Program-made: the position numbers and the translations under genes
Notes under the pieces: model-generated
What the model saw: only the letters and a program-made list of their open reading frames with translations
What the model was told of the DNA's origin: nothing
Databases searched by the model: none
Part shown: piece by piece, positions 32,712-43,756 of the stretch
Position numbering within the stretch: position 1 is the first letter of the stretch
Layout: each line of letters opens with the position of its first letter
Assembly: GCA_033032175.1 (NCBI GenBank)
Contig: CM065307.1
Span: 7,440,001-7,504,000, forward strand
DNA from: Saturnia japonica
Lineage: Eukaryota > Arthropoda > Insecta > Lepidoptera > Saturniidae
Length of the DNA: 64,000 nt
Direction of reading: 5' to 3'

Positions 32712-33369
32712 TAATAAATATAATATTAGTTTACGATTGGAATAATTCATTATATAATGTAGCATCGAAGTATTCAGATACAAATGATTTCAACGTATTT
32801 ATTTAATTTATATAAAATCTTGATACTTTAATTTAAAGCGCTGAGAGTATAATCAATATCGCTGAGCGTTCTTTTCACATTTACAGATTATCTTTAAAGA
32901 CTTTCGTGTTTGAATAAGTAATTAAAGTTGTGAAAAATGTTCTTGTCAGTCACTGAAATAAATTTTGAAGAGCGAACGATATGAAGGACAGTGGAATAAA
33001 AAATTGAAAATTACATTTTAATAGTATTGGTATCAATTTAATTTTGCATAAATTGGGTAAAATTTACTTCCTTAAGTTTTTTATGTAGTAGTAGTGTAGA
33101 GTTTTAATAGTATTAGAGGTATATATCGACTGGATAAACGGTATATGAAAAAGTTTTAATTTACTGTGGGATGATTATGATTGATATATATATAGAAAAC
33201 GAGTTTATTTAAGGATTGCATCGCACTCATAGTATCTAAAAGGTTTTGTGAAGAATTAAAACGTTTAGTCAAATTGCTAGTGGAATATCAACTGGGAAGG
33301 GATTTGCTGCTGAAATGGTTAATGGTTAATCTCATTATGTTGAAAATGGTCTTCACGATTAGACGCAGA
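32712..33369. other. gene-free stretch
   Basis: AT-rich, nothing supported. Confidence 0.45.
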
Positions 33370-33616
33370 AGGTATGACTATTTTTTTTAGGTAATAGCTT
33401 TATGTAGGTTATATCTTCACGGTATTACTTTAAGGAGCAGAGCAGTAACAATGAACGTCAAGTAATCTGGAAAGTTGTAGCCAAATACGGGAGGTGAGAA
33501 TAACGATAGACTACAGTGGTGCGTTGGCGACTGCACGGCGGCGGCGCGTCGGCGTCAGCGCGGTGGAGAATTGTTTGAATAATTTTAACACGGGTGAAAC
33601 CGTGGAACACAGCTAG
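33370..33616 (+). mobile_element. Helitron-like family G, best-preserved 3' end
   Basis: It ends ACACGGGTGAAACCGTGGAA, CACAG, CTAG-T (CTAG at 33613-33616). CACGG/CCGTG is a perfect 5-bp stem with a 6-nt loop, nine bases before the terminal CTAG. It matches copies at 22040 and 25391. Confidence 0.75.
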
Positions 33617-33674
33617 TTGATAACAAAATGCAGATAATTAAGTACGAGTACAAGAAACGATAAAAAAGTTGTTA

Positions 33675-33835
33675 ATTTAGCAACAAATAGAGCTATGTGA
33701 ATCAATCTTGACCTTAACAAAGCGTTGCCATTGATTACGTGGGGTCGCACCGAGAGGGGCCGACTCTCATCAAAGCGTTTTGTCTTTGATGCTACTAACT
33801 GCGAGAATTCTTCAAAGGTCTTGTAATCCATCTTG
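33675..33835 (-). repeat. dispersed repeat, copy 1 (pair with 34785)
   Basis: TAATTTAGCAACAAATAGAG, GAATCAATCTTGACCTTAAC and GGGGTCGCACCGAGAGGGGC are repeated at 34785-34915. On the minus strand it can be read as FEEFSQLVASKTKRFDESRP, possibly a retroelement ORF. No match recognised. Confidence 0.6.
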
Positions 33836-34099
33836 TTATATCAAAGATATCTATCGGCTCGCACTAATATAATACACTTTAGTACGTTTAAATGATTGTA
33901 CTCGTTTATTCAATAAGTCTTTCGTCTAGTAACGTTACTTCTTTTTATCGCAATAATATTGGTCCACCGAAGAGAATGACTATAGCTTCTATTGATAGTT
34001 ATGGATGCGTGGTACATTTTGAAAAGCTTCAGTACTTACCGTAACTTGTACGCGTTTGAGTACGATATAATGATAAGCTTTCAAGAGGCAATGGCTTTT

Positions 34100-34322
34100 T
34101 TTCAACCGACTCAAAAAAAAAAGACAGAATACTCAATTCGAATGTATATTTTTTATGGATCTAAAGCCATAACTTCTTTGTTTATGAACCGAATTGGACG
34201 ATCCTTTTTTGTTTGAGATGAGATACCTAAAGGGTGGTCTTAATTTAATTTCATTATTATTGGACCTTCAACTTCTTGAAAATCATAGAAGCTAGTTTCC
34301 TTTTTTGTTAAAAATTGTTTTG
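34100..34322 (-). repeat. family C repeat, minus-strand copy
   Basis: Reverse complement of the 39047 and 50490 copies: CAACCGACTCAAAAAAAAAA, GCCATAACTTCTTTGTTTAT, GAACCGAATTGGACGATCC, then AAATCATAGAAGCTAGTTTC. Confidence 0.6.
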
Positions 34323-34459
34323 TTCAATTTCTTTATAGGTTACTTAGATCTATACAGGTTTATTAGCGTTTGGTCACAATCTTATCTGATGTTAAAACAT
34401 GATGTTGCCCAAAAAGGTAACAAACAGGACTGGCTTTCAAGTGCAGTTGCTGACACATT

Positions 34460-34620
34460 TTCAACTCGAGTGTGGTAGCTAGCCAGGCGGGCCTTTGAAA
34501 ATGCCCTACAACTATGCTATAGTTTCATCATAATATTTTCGTTCTCCGAAAGCTCAATCTCATTATAGGTATTCGAACTCACTTCGATCGACGCGATGAT
34601 CGTCATGCTACCACTGAGCC
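34460..34620 (-). mobile_element. tRNA-derived SINE, copy 2
   Basis: Minus strand: GATGGCTCAGTGGTAGCATG (A-box-like) and GAGTTCGAATACC (B box), then GAGCTTTCGGAGAACGAAAA. Same family as 10790 and 58380. Confidence 0.65.
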
Positions 34621-34784
34621 ATCAAAAGTCATATTTTTCTCTATACTATTATGTTATATAGATTTGACCAGAGTGTGTTAGGATGGATTGGTTTAAAAGT
34701 AGGCACCGCAGTCCACATGGTGCCGCGGTACAAGACTTATGAGTCTAACTCGGGTTCTTACAGTGAATAATAATAACGGTAATT

Positions 34785-34915
34785 TAGCAACAAATCGAGC
34801 TATGAGAATCAATCTTGGCCTTAACGAAGCAATGTTTTCGGTTATGAGGGGTCGCGCCGAGAGGGGCCGACTGGCACCAAAACACGGGGAGTAACTTTCA
34901 AGGTCCGCTTGCGTT
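34785..34915 (-). repeat. dispersed repeat, copy 2
   Basis: Direct repeat of 33675-33800: TAATTTAGCAACAAATCGAG, GAATCAATCTTGGCCTTAAC and GGGTCGCGCCGAGAGGGGCC. Confidence 0.6.
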
Positions 34916-35059
34916 GTAAACTATCGTTAAGTTATATTTCCTGTTTTCCTGTTTGGAAAAACGGGCCTGGACAAATTATATTCAGTACATCTCTTACTAT
35001 ACCTACGTCCATTAAATTAATATGATTATTAACTCTGTTAATATTATTTGTACAGTAAA

Positions 35060-35182
35060 AAAAGAAGACGAATGTGATCGAGTTTCTTGCCGGCTCCTTT
35101 CGATGCCAAGTGCATCCCCATCATGTTTTCCGAACCGATAACCGATTGCGATATCGAATTGAATAAAGTATTTTTTTGATTT
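35060..35182 (+). repeat. LINE 3'-end fragment
   Basis: GATCGAGTTTCTTGCCGGCT ... GAATTGAATAAAGTATTTTT and TTGATTTGAT. Its start matches the reverse complement of 8880-8900, in the 3' part of the LINE at 8782. Same general 3' end style. Confidence 0.5.
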
Positions 35183-35826
35183 GATATGAGTACACAATGT
35201 GAAGAACTACTTAATCGATGCATTAATTAATGAACTATTTTATTAAAGACATACATACATGTATGTCATGTAAACGTGATTTTAGTGCTCTAGAAACACG
35301 ATTTAGTCTATGTGTCAATATATTCGTTGATTTTTACTTAAATGTTACGAAGCAAGAACTAACCGAGAGTTGAGACTGTGATGAAATGAAATACTATTCT
35401 ATTATATAGAGAGGAAAATAAAGTCTTTTAACATGTCTAAACAATCTATATTTATTAGTAGGACTCCTGCGTATCCACGTTGCCCTTGTGTATTTCGGAA
35501 TTTACATTTAGATGAACTCAAGCTCTACCTACATATAATTAAATTAGATGTAAATAGAAGGAAAGTATTTTTTATATTGCGCTATATTGTTATGTAAAAT
35601 TGGTAGGCACGATACAGTCTAATATCGACGACAATCGTCGAGATACCAATATTCATCGACAGTTCTAGTTATTATGCTATCCTGAGTAAATACCCCTGAA
35701 CACATCAACAGATTCTGAGAGAGGAACGGATTTTTTACTAAATTTTATGGGTGAAGATTGAGTGAGATCTGATTGTCCTTACACGCCGCTCTTTTTTATG
35801 ATTAATAATTGATAATATTAAATCAA
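35183..35826. other. gene-free stretch
   Basis: No gene or supported repeat. Confidence 0.4.
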
Positions 35827-36098
35827 TCTATACCAATATTATAAAGAGGAAAATTTTTGTTTTTTGTTTGTAATGGATAAACTCAAAAATTACTGGACCG
35901 ATTTTAAAAATTATTTCACCAATATAAAGCTACAGTGTCAGCGAGTAACATAGGCTGTATTATAATTTGAAAATAATAATTTATTCTTCATATAAATGTC
36001 AATAGTTTTACACAAAGTATAAAAAATTGCTTACACGGGTGCGTTGACGATGTCTGTCGTATAAAATTAACACGGGTGAAACCGTGGGTAACAGGTAT
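35827..36098 (+). mobile_element. Helitron-like element related to family G
   Basis: It starts TCTATACCAATATTATAAAG and has AATTACTGGACCGATTTTAA and AGTAACATAGGCTG. It ends ACACGGGTGAAACCGTGGGT, AACAG, GTA. The CACGG/CCGTG hairpin is intact. The CTAG terminus has decayed. Confidence 0.65.
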
Positions 36099-36766
36099 TA
36101 ATTACATAATAATAATAGTATTGTATTGTTACTAATAATCTGAGTTTATTTTTATGGCTATGATTTTATTTTAATTTATCTTTTACATGATTATATATGG
36201 AAACAGTGTGATGGTAAAAATATTTTTTGAATTAATTTCAGCAACTAGAAACTTATGTATTTTAACGTTTTACTAAATAGCTAAATTAACATTAACAATG
36301 ACGTCATTGTTACATTTATTTCGCTTATCATTGTAATCAAATATGCGTTTTGCGTAAGATAACATTGTTGCGCTTTGTGTTCACATAAATACATACGTTG
36401 TTTTATGGTGTGCCCTACATACGAGAATGGTTTTCTACAGTAGGTTAAATATAATGTAGATTGCAAAGATAAATAACTCTACCTCGTATAATTCAGTTTT
36501 CTTTGTTTTTAGTGGTTTGTAAGTAACAGAAATAATGTAATAGGTAATATTAAGTACATATGCAATTCTTGTATTATGTATTTGGTTTCTCGGAAACGGC
36601 TTTAACGATATGGATGCTTTGTATTTAGATTGTTTTACTTCTTTCGAAGTTTACCTAGATAGGAGTTTTCTTTTTAAAAATACCGCGCGTAGCTCAGTAT
36701 TCCATATATTAATTTATTAGTATGCCAACAACGTGATCCATCTTTTAAAAAATTGTGAATAAAATC
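36099..36766. other. gene-free stretch
   Basis: AT-rich. Nothing supported. Confidence 0.4.
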
Positions 36767-37294
36767 TTTATATATCTTTTAGTATGAGGTTAGTCTGAGG
36801 TAGTGTCTGCTTGTAATTGCAAAATAACAGATTTTTACTAAATGCATATGACAATATTCGATACCTATAACAAAAAGCCCATTTTTAAATTTTTTGTCTT
36901 CTTTCTGTTTGTTCCGGGTAATCTCCGAAACGGTAGTGCCGATTTTGACAGAACTTTCACCGATAGATAGCTGATGATATTGAGAGTGACTTAGGCTACT
37001 TTTATTTTAGAAAAATAATTAGGGTTCCGCACAAATTAAAAAAACTGGTCATGATGAATCAATTCGGGCGCTCAAATGGCTTATGATGAGTAAATCATTA
37101 AAGATATAGCAAATTAATGTACTATATAATCATAGGCATTAAAAAGACCTACAAAAAATTCCGGGAGAGTATACACCTATCTTCTAAGGAACACCCGCAA
37201 TAAGCATTTTTGTCTTTAAAATAGCTGGGAGCGGGAGAGCAAGATTCACGCGGGTATTCTGTAGTCCACGTGAGCGAAGCCACGGGCAGAGCTA
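36767..37294 (+). mobile_element. Helitron-like family A copy
   Basis: AGTGTCTGCTTGTAATTGCA, TTGTTCCGGGTAATCTCCGA and GCTGGGAGCGGGAGAGCAAG match family A. It ends CCACGTGAGCGAAGCCACGG, GCAGAG, CTAT-T. The hairpin is conserved and the terminal motif mutated. Similar in length to the 13608 copy. Confidence 0.7.
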
Positions 37295-37742
37295 TTATTT
37301 TAATATAATTGACAAAAAATGTATTTTATTGAAGCTATGCTTTTAATGTTTTTGTGAACGAATGTTTTTATATCATACTTGTTTTAAGTACTCTATGTCC
37401 TATATGTGTTTTATATCTGCATAATATTGTAAAAACAATTAACGTGTAATTGGTCCGCACGAGTTCTATATACGGATTTATAAATACCTATTCTTAGCTA
37501 TAATAACCATTGTTGTTTTAAAATATAATTTGGAGACTCAATTTCACACATTGTACTTTTATTCCAAATTGTTATTATTATTGTTTTATGGTAGCTAAAT
37601 ACCATGATATACATACATATATAAATATTTAACATCGATACAACATATACAATTGACAATTGAGCTCATGACAATCAGAGTGTCCAAACTGCTTTTTTTC
37701 GTTAAATCAATCCAATTAACGTATTCATAATCTTAAAATGTT

Positions 37743-37930
37743 CTTTTACAAAACCACAATAGCCGCAATAGCCGAAAGTTATTACATTCATGCTATTATC
37801 TATGTTACTATCACGTAAGTAATTTAAGGCAATTGCGGTTTTGTAAAAGTACGTTTTTAGATTTTAAATATTTTAATGGATCAATTTATCGAAAAAAAAA
37901 AAACAAACAGATAGGCCACTCTGGTTCTCG
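37743..37930. repeat. palindromic repeat unit
   Basis: CTTTTACAAAACCACAATAG at 37743 pairs with CAATTGCGGTTTTGTAAAAG at 37830-37849. The right half continues into sequence shared with 20300-20430. Confidence 0.55.
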
Positions 37931-38593
37931 TGCCATTAATTGCATTAAAGCAAAAACGCCACTGCCCATTTTGTTCAAATTGACCACTGATATTTTAACT
38001 CGTTTAAAAACAAAGTAAGGATTAATATTATTACATTGATATTATTATATCAACTGATTACTTTCAAAAGTATTTTTATTTTATGGGACCGTTCTCTGAT
38101 CACCATTTTATTAATTAATAAAACGTCACCGATAATAAATATTTTTTACTTGGCTTTCCTGTATATTATGGACAGTGGCGTTTTTTCTTTTGTTTGCCTC
38201 AATAGATAATAATAATAATACATTTTATTTCTTAAGAAGGGACGAAAATAAAAATTCAGCAACCCAAACTAGATGATCCTGTATCTCTGGTATCAGGGTT
38301 TTTACAGTCTAATAGAACACAAATAAAGAGAGAAAAAAAATTAAAGTCATCGTTCGGCGTAAAAAAATTACCAAAATATTAAATACAATATTAATTAAAT
38401 AAATATTGAATGCAAAATATACTTATTAAAAACTAACTACCGAGTGTTACAAGAGTGTGCGAGATGTATCTTTTCGAGGATAAATATGAATAGGAGGATG
38501 TTTGTATGTTAGAAAAGTTTTAATTGCAATATTATAATAACATTTAGGTTATCATGTAAGTATATTGTTTAATGAAATGAATTTTGTTGGTAG
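37931..38593. other. intronic or upstream sequence before the Hs6st exon
   Basis: AT-rich. The last bases before the exon (TTTTGTTGGTAG) are a plausible though not strongly pyrimidine-rich splice acceptor. No other exon seen. Confidence 0.5.
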
Positions 38594-38830
38594 GTGTGCG
38601 CACTAACACCCCGGGATCGGCTGTCGGAGTCATTAGCTCTGACGTACGCGGAGGCTCCCGGACGGCCACTACCTGACGTCATCGCTCAACCGGGTCTCTC
38701 CTACGACGAGGTTCTCCATGATGACTTCAGGTTTGACCTGAACGCGCACGACGTTATGGTCTTCTTGCACATTCAGAAAACTGGCGGAACATCGTTTGGG
38801 AGGCACCTGGTTATGGACCTTGATTTGAAG
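38594..38830 (+). CDS. Hs6st: heparan-sulfate 6-O-sulfotransferase, exon with PAPS-binding loop (partial)
   Basis: This internal exon encodes 79 residues in phase 0, from after the acceptor ...TTGGTAG to before the donor AAG|GTGGGT. The enzyme moves sulfate from PAPS to the 6-O position of glucosamine in heparan sulfate, in the Golgi. Residues 53-70 read DVMVFLHIQKTGGTSFGR. QKTGGT (61-66) is the 5'-phosphosulfate-binding loop typical of HS6ST. Residues 1-50 are a variable stem with HDDFRFDLNAHD just before the core. There is no initiator Met or membrane anchor here, so an upstream exon must supply them. The exon is clearly richer in G+C than its surroundings, as a conserved exon would be. It continues in phase at 58669. 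Confidence 0.93.
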
Positions 38831-39046
38831 GTGGGTTGTTATTGTATGCTGTTGTGCATTCATTTTCCTAAGGGAGTAATTTATTTTTTCAGCTCGAGAA
38901 GGCTGTAATTATCCATTATACGACTCTTATGTAGTTAGGGCGTAAAAATACAAGTGCAACTTTACATACAGGATGGAAAGTATTTCGTCTTGATATATGT
39001 GCATTATTTTTGTTATTTATTTAGGTACAAGAAAAATTTTGATAAA

Positions 39047-39270
39047 AAAGAAAACCAACTTCAATGATTTTCAACAGTTCCCTGCCGTATTTTCCAAGAT
39101 ATAGGTCCCATGCCAATGAAATTAAAATGGGACCACCCTTGAAGTAACCCTATCAGACAAAAAAGTATCATTCAAATCGGTTCATAAACAAAGAAGTTAT
39201 GGCTGAACATTTATAAATAAATTGACATTTGAATTAAGTAACCTACGTATTTTTTTGACGTCGGTTAATA
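39047..39270 (+). repeat. family C repeat
   Basis: AAAACCAACTTCAATGATTT, AATGAAATTAAAATGGGACC, AAGTTATGGCTGAACATTTA, and an end of the GACGTCGGTTAATAAAG type. Nearly the same unit at 50490-50706, with ends GAAGTCGGTTAAAAATA. Probably a LINE 3' tail, as I recall from lepidopteran genomes. Confidence 0.65.
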
Positions 39271-39789
39271 AAGGAAATATTTTACTGAACACACTATAAA
39301 TTAGACTTCGAAGAAAGAGATCGTAATAGTATTAGTTTTTTGCTTGTACACAAAGGCCTACTGCATGAGGTCCGCTCTATACATAATATGAATTTAATAA
39401 TAATAATACCAGCCTGTGAACATCTATCTATCTACTTGGCTCAGACCGCTTCCTGTGAGAAGGTATTGGCCTAATCATCACCCAGTCCACATTATAAACT
39501 GATTATGTTTTTACTTTTTCCCACTAAACGGTGCCGCGGTGGATACCTACATTTTTCAATTGTTCAGAATTTCTTACAATGTTTTTCTTCTCCTAAAGTT
39601 GACTCTAGGTGTCTTATCACTATCGATTGAAATTAAACGGAGATTAGTGAATGTATACGATTTCCAAAAAAAATAAAAAATGTAATGTCTATATTTCGAC
39701 TCACACACTGGATTTTGAATCGATAATCTATAGGTTGTAACCACTCTAACATAGTAAGCACATATAAATACATGATACATACATGTTGA
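39271..39789. other. intron sequence without supported features
   Basis: AT-rich. Nothing supported. Confidence 0.4.
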
Positions 39790-39990
39790 TTACATCCGTG
39801 TGTTTATTGTACCGACCACACGTATAGCCTATCGTTGTTCTCACTTCATGAAATTAATTTCCTACTGCTTGCTAGAATGATTGACATTCATGGCTACACT
39901 GCTTTGTTCCTTCCTTTGGTCGTAGTGTGAAGTTATAATGTAATCTAAAACCATTAATTAAAATGGTTATAAAATACAAAAATCCGACTG
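39790..39990 (-). mobile_element. Helitron-like family G, minus-strand relic
   Basis: TATAGCCTATCGTTGTTCTC, ACTTCATG and GATTGACATTCATGGCTACA followed by CTGCTTTGTTCCTT are reverse complements of family G blocks. Ends are not preserved. Confidence 0.5.
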
Positions 39991-41302
39991 GTAGTTCCAG
40001 AGATTAGCACGTTCAAACAAACAATCGATCTCTTGAGCTTTAAAATATTATTATGGAACATTTACAGTTTGCTAAATAACGTATTGTTCAACGGTATGAA
40101 ATTTCATTTTGCCCTTTGTTTCATAGCTCGTTTAATCCGTTTGCGCTACCTTGCAAAGCTTTAAACTTTACCTTTTTTGTGTAATAACTTCAGTTTGCCT
40201 AACATGTAAAAAAATACTATTGGGAATTATAAAAAAGACTGTAATGTATTGTTTTATGTTAGCAGCAACTCCAAGTAATAAGTGAGTGCTGAGAGCTTTA
40301 ACTGCGCGATCATTTCTATTACAATTTCTAAACATAGGGAAGTCATGATCGTGCTTAGAAATATCTTTAACATCACCTAAACAATGTTCTTAAATTATGT
40401 GGCGAGAGTGTTACTAACCTCATATAAAAATTTGCTCAACTATTTCAATATTTAACCACTTTGTAAACTCATCAAAAAAGATTAATTTTATTGTCTTTAG
40501 CAAGGAGCGCAGGAGTGAAGTAAACTATTGCCTTCGTAGTTTAGCCCATCATGATGGTGATATGATCATGATTTAGAGTTTTTAGTGCAAATGTTGAAAA
40601 TCAAGCGTTTATCGTATTGTGTTCCGGTAACTGAATTTGCATTACCAGTTTGATTACCGTTTGACTATTACATTTATTGATGATGATTAAAGTTTAATTC
40701 CTGTTACCTTTTATTTAGTTTGTCAGTTAACTGCAGCGGCGTGCGCAGAATTTTTAGACAGGGTAGGCAGAAAATTAGAACAGCTATTATTAAATTACCA
40801 AAAATACTAGATTTTGGTTCGTCGTCTTCTTGATTAAATCATTATATACATCATTTGTATGTAAATCAATTACCGTAACTGCAACCGCAAATATCCTTAG
40901 TTCATACTTTGACAGATTTTATAGTCATATCAATTTACGGATATTTGACATGGCTTTTCGGCGCGTTTGTATGATGTTCTGTATTTGCCAAATTAAATAA
41001 TACCAGTGTTAAGATGGTGGTATAAGTATGTGGATCTAAGATGATTTTAAAAACACATATTTTTTATTTTGTCTATACACACACCACTTGGAACAACTTT
41101 CAAACTAAATATTATCCATTTTTCACACTATTATCAACGTTAAAATCTAGAACATCATATTTTACAACCAAAAACGAATCGAACAAACAATGGCAATTCA
41201 GTATAAAAAATAATCGACAAAAAGTAACGGTACCTACTCCCCATGATCACGAAAACACATATAAATACATTTCGACGCGGATAGTTTGTGTCTTTCCCAA
41301 GG
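39991..41302. other. intron sequence without supported features
   Basis: No exon-like open frame. GGGTAGGCAG occurs at 40761 and again near 41460. Confidence 0.4.
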
Positions 41303-41430
41303 CACTCAGCGTCGCTAGCGCAGCACAATGGAAGACGACGAAAAGACTCGACACTACACTCTACAGGTGGAGCTGATTTATTCTTATATTATTCTGGATG
41401 GAATAATATTGGATTAAAAATAATAATGTT
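41303..41430 (+). CDS. possible small ORF or exon, uncertain
   Basis: A locally GC-richer patch (CACTCAGCGTCGCTAGCGCA) precedes an ATG at 41325 (MEDDEKTRHYTLQ) that runs for about 30 codons. The patch includes ACAG|GTGGAG, which resembles a splice donor after codon 13. No domain recognised. It could be the start of a nested gene or chance. Confidence 0.15.
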
Positions 41431-41666
41431 AGATATATAATAAATAATCTGAGTTAGGTAGGGTAGGCAGTGTCTTTCTGTCTTTATGAAATGCACGCTC
41501 TTGCGATAATTGCCACTTGAAATCAATTTTTGTGACCCATTGATAACCCACCCTGCAAATATTCAGTTTGTGCACAAATTATATCCTAAATTCTTCTCAG
41601 TACATGAAGAATGGCCATGTTATTGATTAGATACGAAAAGGAGTAAGAGATAACGCACAATGCTGA

Positions 41667-41879
41667 TTGTATGCTTTGTCAATTGTGTTGGAGAAAATCT
41701 ACATGAAAAATCTAGGAGAGACGTGCCTGACGTGTGAAGCAATGCGGGTTCTCGCTGAGTGGGCTATTAAAGTGAACGCGTGCGGTGACGCGGCAGAATT
41801 GATGGAAATGGAGGATTCAAAGAAAATCTCGAGTCACGCTCGAACTGTGACTTCCTCACTGATTTCGCTGAAACTGTAA
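41667..41879 (+). CDS. possible small ORF or exon, unrecognised
   Basis: A frame open from a TTG at 41667, with the first ATG at 41703. Residues 16-52 (GETCLTCEAMRVLAEWAIKV then NACGDAAELMEMEDSKK) have a protein-like composition and higher G+C than the intron around them. It ends at a stop in 41877-41879. No family recognised. Together with the patch at 41303 it may mark a small nested gene, but no clear splice pair joins them. Confidence 0.22.
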   Translation: MYALSIVLEKIYMKNLGETCLTCEAMRVLAEWAIKVNACGDAAELMEMEDSKKISSHARTVTSSLISLKL

Positions 41880-42173
41880 ACTAGGGTCCTTTCATATACC
41901 CTTTGCTAAACAGAACCTTTATTTACATAGACAATTCAAACAGTTACTACGTAGGTACATAACTTGTGTGTGCGTATTGATAAGCGTCTAAGGCAAATAT
42001 CTTCAATGTATCTAGTAGTGTTAATTAATAGCTTTGCGCTTTGCAGCTTTAACAGTGCTTTCGTCGACATAATTATACGTAGACAATTCGTAATGTCGGT
42101 TTTACATTTTACTGAAATATTTACACTTTGCGTGTTATCCTTTGGTCTTTCTACATTGATACCCCTCAGATAA

Positions 42174-42363
42174 TCCTTACTAATAAATACGAAAGTGAGT
42201 TTGTTTGTTTGTTACTCTATGAACCAAAAACAGCTAAACGGATTTGGATGAAATATTTCACACGAATAGCTTATAACCCGGATTAAGATATAGGATACTT
42301 TTTATCCTGTTAGAGACAAAATCCCGCACAAGTCCGCGCAGTCGAAGTGGCTGGCATAGCTAG
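42174..42363 (+). mobile_element. Helitron-like element with clean ends
   Basis: It starts TCCTTACTAATAAATACGAA immediately after an A and ends GGCATAG-CTAG, immediately before a T. This is the Helitron A|T insertion pattern with 5' TC and 3' CTAG. Inside are TTTGGATGAAATATTTCACA and TATAGGATACTTTTTATCC. The GC-rich 3' hairpin (CGCGCAGTCGAAGTGGCTG) is partly decayed. 190 bp, non-coding. Confidence 0.8.
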
Positions 42364-42802
42364 TCATATATAACGAGTTATTATTTTAAATATAATTTTA
42401 CATATCGCTAAATTGTAAAGTGCTTGAGATAGAATTAAATCCGTTAAATAAAATTATTTCTTTTGGGAGCTTCCATTGCGTTCGCTGCGTAAATGGTTAA
42501 AGTTACGCAACAATTATGTGTGACAGAATTGTTTCTCTTAAAAAATTATAATTTTTTGTGGTAATAAAATGTATTCTCTAACATAATGAATTATTTGCGA
42601 AGGTGTTTTTATATACTTAGTATTAATCCTTATCGAAATAAATACGTTATTCAACACAAGTATTTAATTTTGAACAAAACTTCCTTTTACAGTAATTGCT
42701 TTAAATGAATATCTTAGGAGATATCACAGTTTTAAAATAACTCCGCAGCAAAATAATGATCAAGTACCGCGAGCGCATTTTTAAAACGCTTTTTTTATTA
42801 TT

Positions 42803-43634
42803 AGCTCATATGTATGTTAGTAAGTAACGGAAACTTTGAACATGATTTTGACCCCCTTTAAAATGTTGGATTAACTCGACATTTGGCATACTTATCAGGG
42901 ACTTATGACAATTTAATATTTCAAACAGTTAGACCCGTTATCCTAACTAGGATATTCAGGATTAGCTATTTTTTGTTTTCCTAATTTGGTAGTGTCTTTG
43001 CGCCAAGACCAAGAAGGGCACTACCAGGCGCGCCGACCACCTATTTCTCGGATAAGTTACCGACTTTGAATAAGATGAAATTTTCGGAGAGAGAACCTGA
43101 GAACCGGCTATCTCATCCAAGGGTGGCAGCAGGCGCCCAAATTGCTCATTTCTCGGATAAGTTACTAACTTAGAATAAACATCAATGACTTCCCGATTTT
43201 ATTGAAAACACGCTTTTATAGAAAATCTAACTAAAAAATTAAAAATTAATAATAGTTTAAAAAAAACTAAAAAGCACGCTTTTATAGAAAATACACCTAA
43301 AAAATAGAAAATAAATTTTAATAAATTTGAATTAAGAACAGTGTTTTTTTTTTAATAAATATAAATTGAGAATAGTGTAAATAAGAAAAAATATGTATTT
43401 TATTGTCAAAAAAGCGTGGGGTGCTTGTTAAGATACCAAAATGATAATCCTTGTACTCATATCTGTCAATAAAATATTTATAACTATTGACATCAAGCAC
43501 CCCACGCTTTTTTACAATAAAATACATTTTTTTCTTATTTACACTTTTCTTAATTCAAATTTATTAAAATTTATTTTCTATTTTTAGTTGGATGTTCTAT
43601 AAAAGCGTGTTTTTAGTTTTTTAATACTATTATT
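42803..43634. mobile_element. insertion with a long hairpin inside a Helitron-like copy
   Basis: The segment is missing from the paralogous copy, which reads straight through TTTTTATTATGCAGAATAAT near 1972-1991. Flanking TTTTTATTAT on both sides may be a 10-bp target duplication, though the sequence is low complexity. It has no transposase. Its right half is a long inverted repeat. Confidence 0.6.
43248..43634. repeat. long inverted repeat (hairpin), arms 179 and 140 bp
   Basis: The left arm 43248-43426 pairs with the right arm 43495-43634 around a 68-nt loop. The inner ends are AAAAGCGTGGGGTGCTT and AAGCACCCCACGCTTTT. The outer ends are AATAATAG and CTATTATT. The left arm carries an extra ~39 bp partial duplication. 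An ACACGCTTTTATAGAAAATC unit is also repeated outside the left arm at 43208. The frame at 43318-43527 is only a by-product of the palindrome. Confidence 0.88.
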
Positions 43635-43756
43635 TTTATTATACAGAATGATGTGGAAGGCGGGCGGCACCTATAATACGTTGCCTACGAGCCACTCTCT
43701 ATAACCCTTTCTCTCTCTCTCTTATATGACGCAGACGAAGTTGTGCGAGTCAGCTA

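Larger units (their letters stand above)
42461..43756 (+). mobile_element. Helitron-like long family, copy 2, split by an insertion
   Basis: 42461-42800 and 43636-43756 together match 1620-2097. It ends GACGCAGACGAAGTTGTGCG, AGTCAG, CTAG-T, a good Helitron terminus. About 830 bp between TTTTTATTAT (around 42790) and TTTTTATTAT (around 43631) is absent from copy 1. Confidence 0.7.

Noticed and set aside
38669..38863. 64-codon minus-strand ORF
   Set aside because: Antisense to the well-supported Hs6st exon.
43318..43527. 69-codon minus-strand ORF
   Set aside because: It spans the loop and both inner arms of the palindrome. Its ends repeat each other in reverse, so it is a by-product of the hairpin.
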